Source: Bacteroidota bacterium (lineage in GTDB: Bacteria > Bacteroidota > Ignavibacteria > Kryptoniales > JAKASW01). Taken from it: a DNA stretch of 64,000 bases. How positions within the stretch are numbered: the first letter of the stretch is position 1; every line of letters starts with the position of its first letter. The position numbers and the translations under genes were made by a program. Under the pieces are notes generated by a model. That model saw nothing but the letters and a program-made list of their open reading frames with translations. It was not told the DNA's origin and ran no database searches. Location of the stretch: the NCBI GenBank assembly GCA_021789975.1, contig JAJYIT010000008.1, forward strand, positions 1-64,000, written 5' to 3'. Shown here piece after piece: positions 1 through 8,641 of this stretch.

Positions 1-121
1 GTACTAGTCGCTGCGCTCGACGAAGAATACAGACGAAGAACACTTGACACCAAACAATTAGCTACATAGATTTATGCCTCGGATAAACTTCGCCTTGGGA
101 ATTTCAACGGAGAAAGGGGCA

Positions 122-874
122 TCATCGATTATTCACGATCGGATATCTACCATAACTGTCGTTTGTATCATTAGGGTCTGGAAAATTATCTAGTAAAGGG
201 CCGCGTTTGTCTAGTGCCCAGTCAAGGTATAGGCTGTCCTGACCGTTGCTTGGGGTAGGATCACAGGGACTGAGTGGAAAAAGATCAGTTTCCCCAGCTT
301 GGAAATTCCAGGATGTTGGCCTCCAAGCTGAGAAATAGTAAAAGGTGCATGTGTCCCCTAGGGAGAAGCGCTTAGTTCCCTTAATCACATCCTCCACTCT
401 CACAGTTACATACGTGATCGGCGTCCTGAGGTTTAGCCCAGATACCTTATCACTCAACTTATAGGAGTGCGTATCCAACTTCAAAATCTTACCCGCGAAA
501 AGATAAGGAACTCCTATCAAAACAAAGTCAAGTTGTGATATTCTTTCTCTGATGGTCTGATTTAACCTCAGATTGAAAAGATTAGGACTTATTGCCCATT
601 TCCTCTTTTGGCTTTCCATTTCAAATGCAACCGGATCGGTCGAGCTCGCTTCATAAGCAATTCGTGCTATATGCTTCAAATCCGAAAGCGGCATCGTAGA
701 AAGTTCTCCCAACGTTTGGCGACTTTGCGTCAGATCGAGATAATCCGTTACTTCCTTCGGAAGCTGCACGGTACCCGTCGGCCTTTCCTGCGCGCTAGTA
801 CTTGAAAGTCCTAAAAAGACGGTAACTAACAAAAATAAACATCGCCTTGAGAGTTTTGTTTTTCTCTTATCCAT
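122..874 (-). CDS. Secreted protein of unknown function
   Basis: A 250-residue protein. The N-terminus is a clear Sec signal peptide: a basic stretch (KRKTKLSRR), a hydrophobic core (CLFLLVTVFLGL) and a probable cut after SSTSA-Q near residue 29. I do not recognise the mature part. Residues about 115-185 alternate like beta-strands and contain ITYVTVRVEDVIKG, a pattern seen in small secreted beta-sandwich or OB-like domains, but that does not give a function. The C-terminal third is rich in Asp, Pro and Asn with no sorting domain. The ATG start is well supported by a strong GGAGG ribosome-binding site a few bases upstream and by a near-consensus promoter at 905-933. It is probably a single-gene transcript running toward the window edge. 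Confidence 0.75.
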   Translation of the reverse strand: MDKRKTKLSRRCLFLLVTVFLGLSSTSAQERPTGTVQLPKEVTDYLDLTQSRQTLGELSTMPLSDLKHIARIAYEASSTDPVAFEMESQKRKWAISPNLFNLRLNQTIRERISQLDFVLIGVPYLFAGKILKLDTHSYKLSDKVSGLNLRTPITYVTVRVEDVIKGTKRFSLGDTCTFYYFSAWRPTSWNFQAGETDLFPLSPCDPTPSNGQDSLYLDWALDKRGPLLDNFPDPNDTNDSYGRYPIVNNR

Positions 875-904
875 TTTGATCCCTCCTTCCTCCCTTCGAA
901 AAGT

Positions 905-933
905 ATTTTAATTCGAAATGTTCTCCTTGTCAA
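905..933 (-). promoter_or_regulatory. Sigma-70-type promoter of the secreted-protein gene
   Basis: Read on the minus strand: -35 TTGACA (928-933), a 17-bp spacer, -10 TAAAAT (905-910). Transcription would start near 898, giving a leader of about 25 nt that carries two purine-rich Shine-Dalgarno-like runs before the ATG at 874. It is the best -35/-10 pair in the window. Confidence 0.65.
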
Positions 934-944
934 CGCTTAGCTAT

Positions 945-983
945 CAAAATCGCCTGTAATTTTCGCCTGTAAAAATCGCCGGT
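945..983. repeat. Three 13-bp tandem copies between the secreted-protein gene and araC
   Basis: On the minus strand three adjacent 13-mers share the core AC(A/C)GGCGA followed by an A/T tail: 945-957, 958-970 and 971-983. They sit just past the stop of the AraC-like gene and upstream of the promoter at 905-933. They could be protein-binding iterons or a simple duplication. Confidence 0.6.
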
Positions 984-1363
984 CATTCTATCTCCCCCCG
1001 ATATTTTGATGGCGGAACACCAACGACTTTTTTGAATGCTTTCTCAAATGTCACCGTTTGTCGGTAACCGACCAGCACCGCAACTTCGTGAACGACTGCA
1101 CCATGTTTTCTAAGAAGTATTTTAGCCTGCTCAATCTTTACCCGCGTGAGGTAAATCTTCGGACTGACACCGAACGATTCATAGAAAGCTTCCAGGAAAT
1201 AACTCGGTGATATATGAAGCGTGGTACAGATATCTTCCACACTATTGATTTTGCCGTAACTTTCATCTATCAACCTCTTCCCCTTCTCGGCCCAATAGTC
1301 GGGCACTTTCACATTTACTCTCGGGTACTCAACTTTTACTACCGTAACATTATCGCTCTCCAT
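983..1363 (-). CDS. Stand-alone AraC-family DNA-binding domain protein
   Basis: A 126-residue protein that is almost entirely an AraC/XylS double helix-turn-helix. About 25 residues lead in, then the first HTH (SVEDICTTLHISPSYFLEAF) and the second (VHEVAVLVGYRQTVTFEKAF), closing with the family-typical GVPPSKYR. The usual N-terminal sensor domain (total about 280 residues) is absent, so it may respond to a partner or simply to its own amount. The start has a strong GGAGGAG ribosome-binding site. It is transcribed away from the SDR gene at 1506, which makes that gene a candidate target (inference). Confidence 0.85.
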   Translation of the reverse strand: MESDNVTVVKVEYPRVNVKVPDYWAEKGKRLIDESYGKINSVEDICTTLHISPSYFLEAFYESFGVSPKIYLTRVKIEQAKILLRKHGAVVHEVAVLVGYRQTVTFEKAFKKVVGVPPSKYRGEIE

Positions 1364-1505
1364 AGGTTCTCCTCCATCTCAATCCGGTTTATGATTTCAA
1401 CAGTCAACTCATCGTAGCTATCGTCCCTTCGTGCAATGGAGATTATACCTGGTCCGGAAGAAAATCAAGCAGCCGATGTTAAATTATTGCTAAAAAGGAG
1501 CTTTA

Positions 1506-2276
1506 GTGGACACCTTTCATGGCAAAACCGCTATCGTCACCGGCGCCTCGAGCGGCATCGGCAAAGCGACCGCGATCGCATTTCTTAAAACCGGCGCAAA
1601 CGTCGCCGCCGTTTCGCGCAAGATGGAACACCTCGAAACAATTAGACGTGAAGTCAACGAAGCGGCTGAAAGACTCCTCTTGATTGCCGTAGATGTGACA
1701 AAGGAAACCAACCGCAAGAAATGCATCACCTCGACCGTCGAGAAGTTCGGGGGAATCGACATCCTGGTACAGGCGGCCGGCATTATTTCGAATGGGACAA
1801 TCGAGACCACAACCGAATCCCAGTGGAACGAGATGATGGATATCAACCTGACTTCGGTCTACAGGCTCATGCAGTTGGCACTTCCGTCGATCACAGAGCG
1901 AAGAGGAAATATAGTAAACGTTTCAAGTGTGACGGGGTTGCGGGCATTCCCCGGGGTTCTTGCTTACTGCGTCAGCAAAGCGGGAGTCGACCAGCTCACG
2001 AGGTGCGCTGCGCTGGAGCTCGCTTCAAAGGGAGTTCGTGTAAATGCCGTGAACCCCGGCGTGGTTATGACAAACCTTCACAGGAATAGCGGAATGGATG
2101 AAGCCGCTTATTCCAAATTCCTCGAGCACTCGAAAGAGACACACCCACTTGGAAGAGTCGGCTCACCTGAAGAAGTGGCGGAGCTGATACTCTTTCTCAC
2201 CTCCGAAAAAGCATCATGGATCACCGGAGCTACTTACGGCATCGACGGAGGAAGGGCACAAACCTGTTTCAGGTAG
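1506..2276 (+). CDS. SDR-family oxidoreductase (FabG-like)
   Basis: A 256-residue classical short-chain dehydrogenase/reductase using NAD(P)H. Visible motifs: the nucleotide-binding TGASSGIG at residues 12-19, the catalytic Ser in NVSS (139-141) and the Tyr-xxx-Lys pair Y154/K158 in YCVSK. The C-terminal YGIDGGRAQ segment is normal for the family. It starts at a GTG with an AAGGAG ribosome-binding site 6 nt upstream. The substrate cannot be told from sequence; resemblance to FabG and glucose/gluconate dehydrogenases is general to the family. It is a single gene, diverging from an AraC-like regulator and facing a GH18-like gene. Confidence 0.9.
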   Translation: MDTFHGKTAIVTGASSGIGKATAIAFLKTGANVAAVSRKMEHLETIRREVNEAAERLLLIAVDVTKETNRKKCITSTVEKFGGIDILVQAAGIISNGTIETTTESQWNEMMDINLTSVYRLMQLALPSITERRGNIVNVSSVTGLRAFPGVLAYCVSKAGVDQLTRCAALELASKGVRVNAVNPGVVMTNLHRNSGMDEAAYSKFLEHSKETHPLGRVGSPEEVAELILFLTSEKASWITGATYGIDGGRAQTCFR

Positions 2277-2301
2277 GGCGGCAAAAGGATGAATGGAGTG
2301 G

Positions 2302-2368
2302 TGGAATAATGGAATGCTGGAATATCAGAATATTGGGAGAGTGGGAATTCCATCCTTCCATCATTCCA
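2302..2368. repeat. 22-bp inverted repeat belonging to a dispersed repeat family
   Basis: Arms 2302-2323 and 2347-2368 match at 19 of 22 positions when one is reverse-complemented, around a 23-bp loop. It lies between the convergent SDR and GH18 genes, so it could act as a transcript end. The left arm is not unique: 20 bases (2303-2322) recur exactly at 55914-55933, and 15 bases (2301-2315) recur at 12934-12948. Confidence 0.75.
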
Positions 2369-2376
2369 GCCTTCCC

Positions 2377-3459
2377 CTATTTTATCCGGGCAGTTTTCGC
2401 CTCTTTCTGCAGGACGTTCCAGATGCCGGGGTCTTCATCCCCAAGGACCCATACCGATATACCGAGCAGGTTGTGTTTCTTCGCTACGTCGAATTTAGGC
2501 GCAAATGATTTTGTATCCTCCATGAAGAGCCAGTTGAAAACTCCGCCTTCTTCCCAGTACGCGTAGTTCACCTGCTGACTTTCCATCCACCTTTCCTTCA
2601 CACCGAACTCATCGAGCAAGTCTCTCGCCCCGCGATAGCTAATTTCAATGTGAGTAGAACGTGCGCCCCCCTTCGGCTCCCATGTGGGAAACCAGTAGCC
2701 GCTGTAATCAGGTATTCCAAGCGATATTTTGTTTGCCGGAATGCCGATCTTCAATAGGTAATTCAACATACGTTTGAACCATGGCATCCCCGCTACAGGT
2801 CCCGGCGGCGTAAGACTCGTGTGCTCGTCATAGGTCATGAATGAAATGAAATCGCTTGCGCTGGCTATCGCCGGAATGTCGAAAGCGCCGAAGTCATTCT
2901 CATACAAATAACGCGCGAATGCCGGATTCCCGGACTCAGGTGCAGGCTGGTCTGATTTAACTATGGCCATTGAAATTTTGAGACCGTATTTGTGGAGTGA
3001 ATCTGCGGCTTGAGTGTAGAATGATGTGTATCCATCGCGGTCACGGAGATTCATGTTCTCTATGTCGAATTGCCAGCCGTAGTAGTCGAACTTTTCGGCA
3101 TAGAAAATCATCAACCGTATGGCTTCTTCCCTGGCCGTCGGATTGCCAAACAATTCATGTTCATCTTTTTGATTGAAGGTGGCAACAAGCGGCATCACCT
3201 TCACACCTTTTTCCTTGGCAAGTCTCAGAACTCGCGGATCGACAAATCCGGTGATCACTCCCATTCCATCAATATGGTACACCGCTGGACAAATTATCGA
3301 TATCTGGTCGGCATGCTCCACAAATTCATTGTAACTCTGTGGGTCGCCGAGCATATAGAATAGATTCTCTGAGATATATTCCTGAGCCTGAGCAGCTGAA
3401 AAAGACAACCCAATGAATGTGAGGGCGACAGCGAAATAAAATCTTGTCCTTGAAACCAT
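2377..3459 (-). CDS. Secreted glycoside hydrolase family 18-like protein
   Basis: About 360 residues from the ATG at 3459, chosen because CAGGAG lies just upstream and the protein then opens with a proper signal peptide (MVSRTRFYFAVALTFIGL, cut after AQA). The rest is a GH18 TIM barrel like the YaaH/chitinase group: the strand-4 signature reads GWQFDIEN with D132 and E134 in the catalytic D-x-E positions, and FMTYDEH and IPDYSGYWF match later strands. Known members cut beta-1,4-linked amino sugars in chitin or peptidoglycan. The usual DGxDxDxE is reduced to D-x-E here, which is common in the family, so the substrate is uncertain. It probably acts in the periplasm or outside the cell. Confidence 0.85.
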   Translation of the reverse strand: MVSRTRFYFAVALTFIGLSFSAAQAQEYISENLFYMLGDPQSYNEFVEHADQISIICPAVYHIDGMGVITGFVDPRVLRLAKEKGVKVMPLVATFNQKDEHELFGNPTAREEAIRLMIFYAEKFDYYGWQFDIENMNLRDRDGYTSFYTQAADSLHKYGLKISMAIVKSDQPAPESGNPAFARYLYENDFGAFDIPAIASASDFISFMTYDEHTSLTPPGPVAGMPWFKRMLNYLLKIGIPANKISLGIPDYSGYWFPTWEPKGGARSTHIEISYRGARDLLDEFGVKERWMESQQVNYAYWEEGGVFNWLFMEDTKSFAPKFDVAKKHNLLGISVWVLGDEDPGIWNVLQKEAKTARIK

Positions 3460-3612
3460 TGCATCTCCTGTTAAGTGATACATTACAACCGTAAACACTC
3501 GCGCACCCGGCATCGATGCGAAAAAAAGCTTCGGGAGGAAACATCATTTCCGCCCGAACCCGACATTTAAATTATTCCCAACGCCTGGAACTTGCAAACT
3601 AAAGATCGGATC

Positions 3613-4977
3613 TTACAGTTCTCTCCATGCGCCGTTAGACCCTTCGGCATCTTCAAGCGGTATTCGGTTGCCGTCCTGATCGACGAAAGTGATCATCGCC
3701 TCACCCATCATTTGCCGCAACGTATTCTTTAATTTTACCGACTGGATAAAAAGATCATGCTCCGGCACGCTTTCAGGCGAGTGAATCGGACTCTTGAAGT
3801 AAAAAGACAGCCATTCCTGAATCCCGCTTCTGTGCGCCCTTTGAGCGAGGTCCGTAAGCAGCACAAGATCAAGTACAATCGGGGCAGCGAGAATCGAGTC
3901 ACGGCAAAGAAAATCTATTTTCAACTGCATCGGGTAGTTCATCCAGCCGAAGATGTCTATGTTGTCCCATCCTTCCTTGTTATCCCCGCGAGGAGGATAA
4001 TAGTTGATTCTGACTTTGTGATAATAGTCATGGTACAGGTCGGGGTACAACTCGGGCTGAAGGATTGAATCGAGGACCGAAAGTTTGCTTTCCTCTTTTG
4101 TCTTGAACGACTCGGGATCGTCCAGGACCTCACCGTCGCGGTTACCGAGGATGTTGCTCGAGAACCATCCGCTGAGACCCAGCATTCTCGCCTTCAACAT
4201 CGGAGCTATGACTGTCTTGATTAGCGTCTGTCCGGTTTTGAAGTCCTTGCCTGATATCGGAACTCCATTCTTCTCAGCCAGCTCGACGATCGCTGGAATG
4301 TCGTTCGTCAGATTAGGAGCACCGTTGATGTAGGGAACTCCCTCCGAAATTGCTGCCCAGGCATAAAGCATGCTTGGTGATATGTGCTCGTCGTTGTTCT
4401 TCATGCCGGCTTCGAACGATTCGATTGACAAGTGCACATCTTCAACAGACAGGAAGATTTCAGTACTGCCGCACCATATCATTACCAGGCGGTCAACTTT
4501 TTTCTCCACTTTGAAGCGGCGAATATCGTCTCTCAGTTGTTCCATCAAATCGTATTTGGTATTCGCCTTTTTCACATAGTCGCCGTGCAACCGTACGACG
4601 AACCGCTGCTCAAAAACTCCGGGCATCGGGTGAATCGCCTGCAATTCCTGTTTCACCTTTTCCAGATCCGGTGTGTCCACAACCTTAGCGTATGCCGCGG
4701 CTTCGTAGGCGTTCTCGTTCCTGATGTCCCAGCCACCGAATTCCAGTTGAGACAATTCTGCAAGCGGGACAAAATCCTTTATCAGTGGAAAGTTGTTCTC
4801 TGCTCGTTTCCCAATTCTGATTGTTCCCATCTGCGTCATTGAACCGATCGGCTTTGCGATGCCCTTTCTTATAGCGAATGTCCCTGCTAGAAAAGTCGTT
4901 GCAACAGCCCCATCAAGTCCAACGATCAAGACTCCTAATTTGCCTTTTGAATCATCAATACCGTTTACCGATTTCAT
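3613..4977 (-). CDS. ino1: Inositol-3-phosphate synthase
   Basis: 454 residues, the long form of myo-inositol-1-phosphate synthase. It turns glucose 6-phosphate into 1L-myo-inositol 1-phosphate with bound NAD+ and feeds inositol lipids. The N-terminus has the Rossmann loop (VLIVGLDGAVATTF, 16-29). The family core is visible in LVMIWCGSTE, NGAPNLTNDIP, SGKDFKTGQT and NILGNRDGEVL. The lipid-substrate helix region FLCRDSILAAPIVLDL is also present. Its ATG follows an AAAGGTG ribosome-binding site. A phospholipid-related flippase-like gene lies next to it, and pgsA/pgpA lie 40 kb away. Confidence 0.95.
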   Translation of the reverse strand: MKSVNGIDDSKGKLGVLIVGLDGAVATTFLAGTFAIRKGIAKPIGSMTQMGTIRIGKRAENNFPLIKDFVPLAELSQLEFGGWDIRNENAYEAAAYAKVVDTPDLEKVKQELQAIHPMPGVFEQRFVVRLHGDYVKKANTKYDLMEQLRDDIRRFKVEKKVDRLVMIWCGSTEIFLSVEDVHLSIESFEAGMKNNDEHISPSMLYAWAAISEGVPYINGAPNLTNDIPAIVELAEKNGVPISGKDFKTGQTLIKTVIAPMLKARMLGLSGWFSSNILGNRDGEVLDDPESFKTKEESKLSVLDSILQPELYPDLYHDYYHKVRINYYPPRGDNKEGWDNIDIFGWMNYPMQLKIDFLCRDSILAAPIVLDLVLLTDLAQRAHRSGIQEWLSFYFKSPIHSPESVPEHDLFIQSVKLKNTLRQMMGEAMITFVDQDGNRIPLEDAEGSNGAWREL

Positions 4978-4993
4978 TTTTCACCTTTGAGTT

Positions 4994-5023
4994 TATTTAC
5001 CATTGAAATATTAATCCGTTCAA
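4994..5023 (-). promoter_or_regulatory. Possible promoter of ino1
   Basis: Minus-strand TTGAAC (5018-5023), an 18-bp spacer and TAAATA (4994-4999). The predicted start gives a short leader of about 10 nt containing the AAAGGTG ribosome-binding site of ino1. Confidence 0.4.
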
Positions 5024-5088
5024 AATGACTTGTACTATATAATCGAGTCCCGGATCTACCAAACCATTCTCTTGGTGCCGCACCAGCT

Positions 5089-6114
5089 TTACTTGACGTC
5101 AATGTCCTCACCGCGGAGTAGATCCGGGATCGGCTGCCTCTTCGCCGGAACCCCTCCTACATGGATAAGCAGGAGACCGAGAAGAGTCCAGAACAATTCC
5201 CTGATTCTCATCACCAATGCCATGAACACGCCGACTCCTGAAGCTATTCCAATTGCCCCAGTTAGAAGGTAAAGCCCGCCTTCTCTTGCGCCAAGCTGGA
5301 GTGGTATGAAGAAAAATGCATCCACAAACAAATAGTAGCCCGCACCCAAATAGAGCGCTTCGTACAGACCAATCTCGATTCCTATGGCCTTGAGGATAAG
5401 GATGAATTCGATGGAAGCGGCAACCCTCGCTACTACCTCCAACAAAAGTGCCCAATAAAAATCAGGTTTCCTGCTCCTGTACAAGCCTTTTATCCTGTCA
5501 TCAAGCAGGGCCATAGATTTTTCGGTCAGACCCATTTTCTCTGTGATTCTTTTCAGGAAGGAAAACCCCTGCGCCACCTTGAATACCGTCCCGAACATTC
5601 CTTTCATATGTCGCGACAGCATGAACCAGGTTCCGAACAGCGATCCCAACAATGTAACGGCAAATACTACCCTAAGATCCACCGGCAGATTTATAGTAAG
5701 CATTACGATGATGATCGCGAAAATCCAGAAAACAAAAGAAGATAGAAAATGCAGCATCCAGTATAGCACGACCGCAGAGAGTGAATCTCTGGCGCCCACC
5801 GATTCTTTCAGAACCATCACCCTGTACGGTTCACCTCCCACTCCAACTAGTGGAGTGAGATTGTTCAAGGCGAATCCTGCCACGCAGATCTGGAAGATTT
5901 TCGGAAAGCTTACTTCGCGTCTTCCCCTCAATATGAGCCGCCAGGCTCCCGAGTTGAACAAGTATACCAGCGCCCAGAGGGCGATAATTGCAACAAACCA
6001 CAGCCCTGTCCTGCGAAGGTCGACGGCTATCTCACCTATACCGATCGCCCTTACCATGAACACAAACGCAATAAATCCGCAAACAGAAAATATTGCTTTT
6101 AAAACTCTACTCAC
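5089..6114 (-). CDS. Lysylphosphatidylglycerol synthase-type membrane protein (UPF0104 flippase-like)
   Basis: 341 residues with about eight hydrophobic segments from the N-terminus onward and short basic loops (RRTGLW, RLILRGRREV). The motif NNLTPLVGVGGEPYRV and the pattern QLGAREGGLYLL near residue 290 are typical of the LPG_synthase_TM/AglD family. That family includes MprF flippase domains and proteins thought to move lipid-linked or phospholipid substrates across the membrane. It has no synthase domain. It starts at GTG with a weak CTGAAG upstream. It lies in the same direction as ino1, 110 bp upstream of it, so an inositol-lipid role is possible but inferred. Confidence 0.8.
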   Translation of the reverse strand: MSRVLKAIFSVCGFIAFVFMVRAIGIGEIAVDLRRTGLWFVAIIALWALVYLFNSGAWRLILRGRREVSFPKIFQICVAGFALNNLTPLVGVGGEPYRVMVLKESVGARDSLSAVVLYWMLHFLSSFVFWIFAIIIVMLTINLPVDLRVVFAVTLLGSLFGTWFMLSRHMKGMFGTVFKVAQGFSFLKRITEKMGLTEKSMALLDDRIKGLYRSRKPDFYWALLLEVVARVAASIEFILILKAIGIEIGLYEALYLGAGYYLFVDAFFFIPLQLGAREGGLYLLTGAIGIASGVGVFMALVMRIRELFWTLLGLLLIHVGGVPAKRQPIPDLLRGEDIDVK

Positions 6115-6248
6115 TTCAGCCGATCAAATTTCAATCTGGTTCTAAATCTATGCCAGTTCGAATTGAATTGCACCACCTGATCTTCGATTTCGATCCCGGA
6201 TAAGGACGGGCTTTGTACCGACAGCCTCCGCGGCAGAAGATCGTATGA

Positions 6249-7385
6249 CTATCTTAGAGAGCGACGAAACCTGTAGACGCTAAGCGACAAGACAAGTGCT
6301 GCCATCACAAGCAACACTAATGTTTGCGGTATCAGGTCTCCAAAGCTGTCTCCCTTCAGGAATATCCCGCGGACAATTTCAAGAGCATATCTGATAGGTA
6401 CAAGATAGGTTATGTATTGGAAAACCCTCGGCATATTTGAGATTGGAAAGATGAATCCAGAAAGTATCATCATCGGGAACAACAGTAGAAATTGTGCCGT
6501 CATTGTCGCCTGCTGCTGGGTCTTGGAAATTGTAGACACAAAGATACCGAGTCCGAGCCCCACGATCACAAATAACAAGCTCAGAGTAAATAGGGCGGGC
6601 AGACTTCCCCGCAACGGCACCTTGAAAAAGTAAACGGCCACGATAAGCACGAGAAACACCTGTATGAATCCCGTGATCGTGAAAGGAATCATCTTGCCGA
6701 GTATGAATTCAGAGTCACGAAGCGGCGTTACAACTATCTGTTCTATCGTCCCTGTTTCTTTTTCCTTCACAATGGCCATAGCGCTCAAAATTGTCAGGAT
6801 AAGCATCAGCACCATTACCAAAACTGCGGGGACCATGAAATTAACGCTCTTCAAATCCTGGTTGTACCATGACCTTGTCTGTGCCACCACCTGGGGCAAA
6901 TCGTTGGGGCTCTTTATTAAATTATAGCTCTCCGCACGTTGCACCAGAATGTTTCTCGCGTAGCTTAGTGCGATGGTTGTCGCGTAACTAAGACCTATTC
7001 CCCCCGTGTTTGAATCAGATCCGTCTGCGATCACCGCAAGCTGTGGGTTCCGACCCGATAGCAAGTCACGACCAAAATTTACAGGAACGACGACTGCGAT
7101 ACCGGCTTTCCCACTCCTGAGATAAGAATCGATATCATTGACGTCCTGAACTCGGCCGACAAGTTTGAAGTAACCGGAGCTTGTGTAATGATCGATCAAT
7201 TCCCGACTCTGTTTGCTGTTGTCCATATCGCACACGACAATCGGAATATTCTTGATGTCCAGCGACGCAGCATAACCGAGGAGCAAGAGCTGAAGAAGCG
7301 GAGCGACAAACAACATGCCGACCATCCTCTTGTCCCTCTTCATTTGCAGGAATTCTTTCTTTACAACATGGAGGATTCTCTTCAT
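6249..7385 (-). CDS. ABC-2 type permease, YbhR-like
   Basis: About 378 residues from the ATG at 7385, three bases beyond the stop of the preceding permease; a longer start inside that gene is less likely. One N-terminal membrane helix (FVAPLLQLLLLGYAASL) is followed by a large extracytoplasmic domain (about residues 45-170). Five C-terminal helices follow, with the family motif VKEKETGTIEQIVVTPLRDSEFILGK split across a cytoplasmic loop. This is the YhhJ/YbhS/YbhR layout. With its neighbour it should form the heterodimeric channel of the export system encoded by 6249-13589. Confidence 0.9.
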   Translation of the reverse strand: MKRILHVVKKEFLQMKRDKRMVGMLFVAPLLQLLLLGYAASLDIKNIPIVVCDMDNSKQSRELIDHYTSSGYFKLVGRVQDVNDIDSYLRSGKAGIAVVVPVNFGRDLLSGRNPQLAVIADGSDSNTGGIGLSYATTIALSYARNILVQRAESYNLIKSPNDLPQVVAQTRSWYNQDLKSVNFMVPAVLVMVLMLILTILSAMAIVKEKETGTIEQIVVTPLRDSEFILGKMIPFTITGFIQVFLVLIVAVYFFKVPLRGSLPALFTLSLLFVIVGLGLGIFVSTISKTQQQATMTAQFLLLFPMMILSGFIFPISNMPRVFQYITYLVPIRYALEIVRGIFLKGDSFGDLIPQTLVLLVMAALVLSLSVYRFRRSLR

Positions 7386-7386
7386 C

Positions 7387-8517
7387 TCAGATGCCCCTGG
7401 TAGCCATGCGCCTGGATGCAACTATGATTATGATTACGGAAATCAGTATCAGGGGCACGATCTGGTCCCAGATATCCATGACACCAGCTCCCTTCAATAA
7501 GATGGCTCTTAAAGCGGCGACAAAGTATCTCCCCGGAAAAACATATGTGACGACTTGAAGCCAGACCGGCATGCTGTTTATAGGAAAAATGAAGCCGGAG
7601 AGGATAAGATTCGGGAGGTTCCCAAGAGCCGTAGCGGCCAAATATGCCTGAGCTTGGTTGGATGTAGCCGTCGAGATAAGAATGCCCATCCCCAGACCGC
7701 CGACCAAGAATAGTATTGTCACCACTGTAAGGAGCAGTATACTTCCCCTGACCGGAATGCCAAAGAGGATTACTCCCGCTACAATTACCATGACAGTGGC
7801 ACCGAGCGAAAGGATGAAGTACAGCAGGGTCTTCCCGAGAATGACTTCGAGCGGCCTTACAGGGGCGAGAAGTATATGCTCCATCGTTCCACGCTCTTTC
7901 TCGCGGACGATGGATATCGTCGGGATGAGAATCGTCAGCACCATGAGGATGAATGCGACCAATCCCGGGACGAGATACTTCATGCTCTTCAATTCGGGAT
8001 TGTAGTAAACTCGCGGCTCGTAATCTATCGCCCCGGAACCTATGGGAAATCCCCGCGCACTCATGTATGTCGCAGTCAACTGTGCAGAGTAGCTTTGAAG
8101 AATTCCCTCAACGTAGCCGATGATAATTGTGGCGTTATTTGAATTAGTCCCATCGACCACAACCTGCACATTTGCCGTCTTGCCAAGAAGAATTTTCCTC
8201 GCGTAATCACGCGGGATTACCATCACAACGGTAGCTTTCCCATCCTGGATAAATTTGTCGACTGAAGGCTCGGCAGGGACATTGCCGGCGAAGTCAAAAT
8301 ACTCTGTGCTGAAAAACTTCTGAACAAGCTCCCGGCTTTCTTTCGTCTTCGACTCGTCAAGGATACCCATCCTGACATGCTTGACGTCGAAATTCAAAGC
8401 GTAGCCGTATAGGATCAGCATCATCGTAGGAGTCAGTATTATTGCCGACAGCGTCAACCTGTCCCTTTTTAGCTGACGAAACTCCTTGATGTAGATGGTC
8501 AGAATATTCTCAAACAC
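7387..8517 (-). CDS. ABC-2 type permease, YbhS-like
   Basis: 376 residues with the same plan as the permease downstream: helix at about 20-45, an extracytoplasmic domain to about 170, then helices flanking the VREKERGTMEHILLAPVRP loop. The two permeases are clear paralogs (matching LSGFIFPINSMP and LSGFIFPISNMP). The stop is followed almost at once by the next start, so the two are translated together. Family knowledge: YbhR/YbhS pairs work with the YbhF ATPase and the YbhG adaptor in efflux of drugs and cations. Confidence 0.9.
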   Translation of the reverse strand: MFENILTIYIKEFRQLKRDRLTLSAIILTPTMMLILYGYALNFDVKHVRMGILDESKTKESRELVQKFFSTEYFDFAGNVPAEPSVDKFIQDGKATVVMVIPRDYARKILLGKTANVQVVVDGTNSNNATIIIGYVEGILQSYSAQLTATYMSARGFPIGSGAIDYEPRVYYNPELKSMKYLVPGLVAFILMVLTILIPTISIVREKERGTMEHILLAPVRPLEVILGKTLLYFILSLGATVMVIVAGVILFGIPVRGSILLLTVVTILFLVGGLGMGILISTATSNQAQAYLAATALGNLPNLILSGFIFPINSMPVWLQVVTYVFPGRYFVAALRAILLKGAGVMDIWDQIVPLILISVIIIIVASRRMATRGI

Positions 8518-8641
8518 TTCAGCACTTTCATAATACTAGGGAAAAGCAGGGAGTAGTAATGGACTGATGCTGCAAAGGTTTAACAGTACACATAGCGAAC
8601 GTCAGGACCTATACTTTGACTTCCATCGATTCGATAATTCA

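Noticed and set aside
1-121. Gene fragment at the left edge
   Set aside because: No frame with a start, ribosome-binding site or family pattern; I see nothing there.
945-983. CRISPR array
   Set aside because: The 13-bp units are directly adjacent without spacers, and no cas genes are present.
2216-2566. Plus-strand reading frame over the SDR end and the repeat
   Set aside because: It is made of the SDR gene in another frame, the inverted repeat and the antisense of the GH18 gene.
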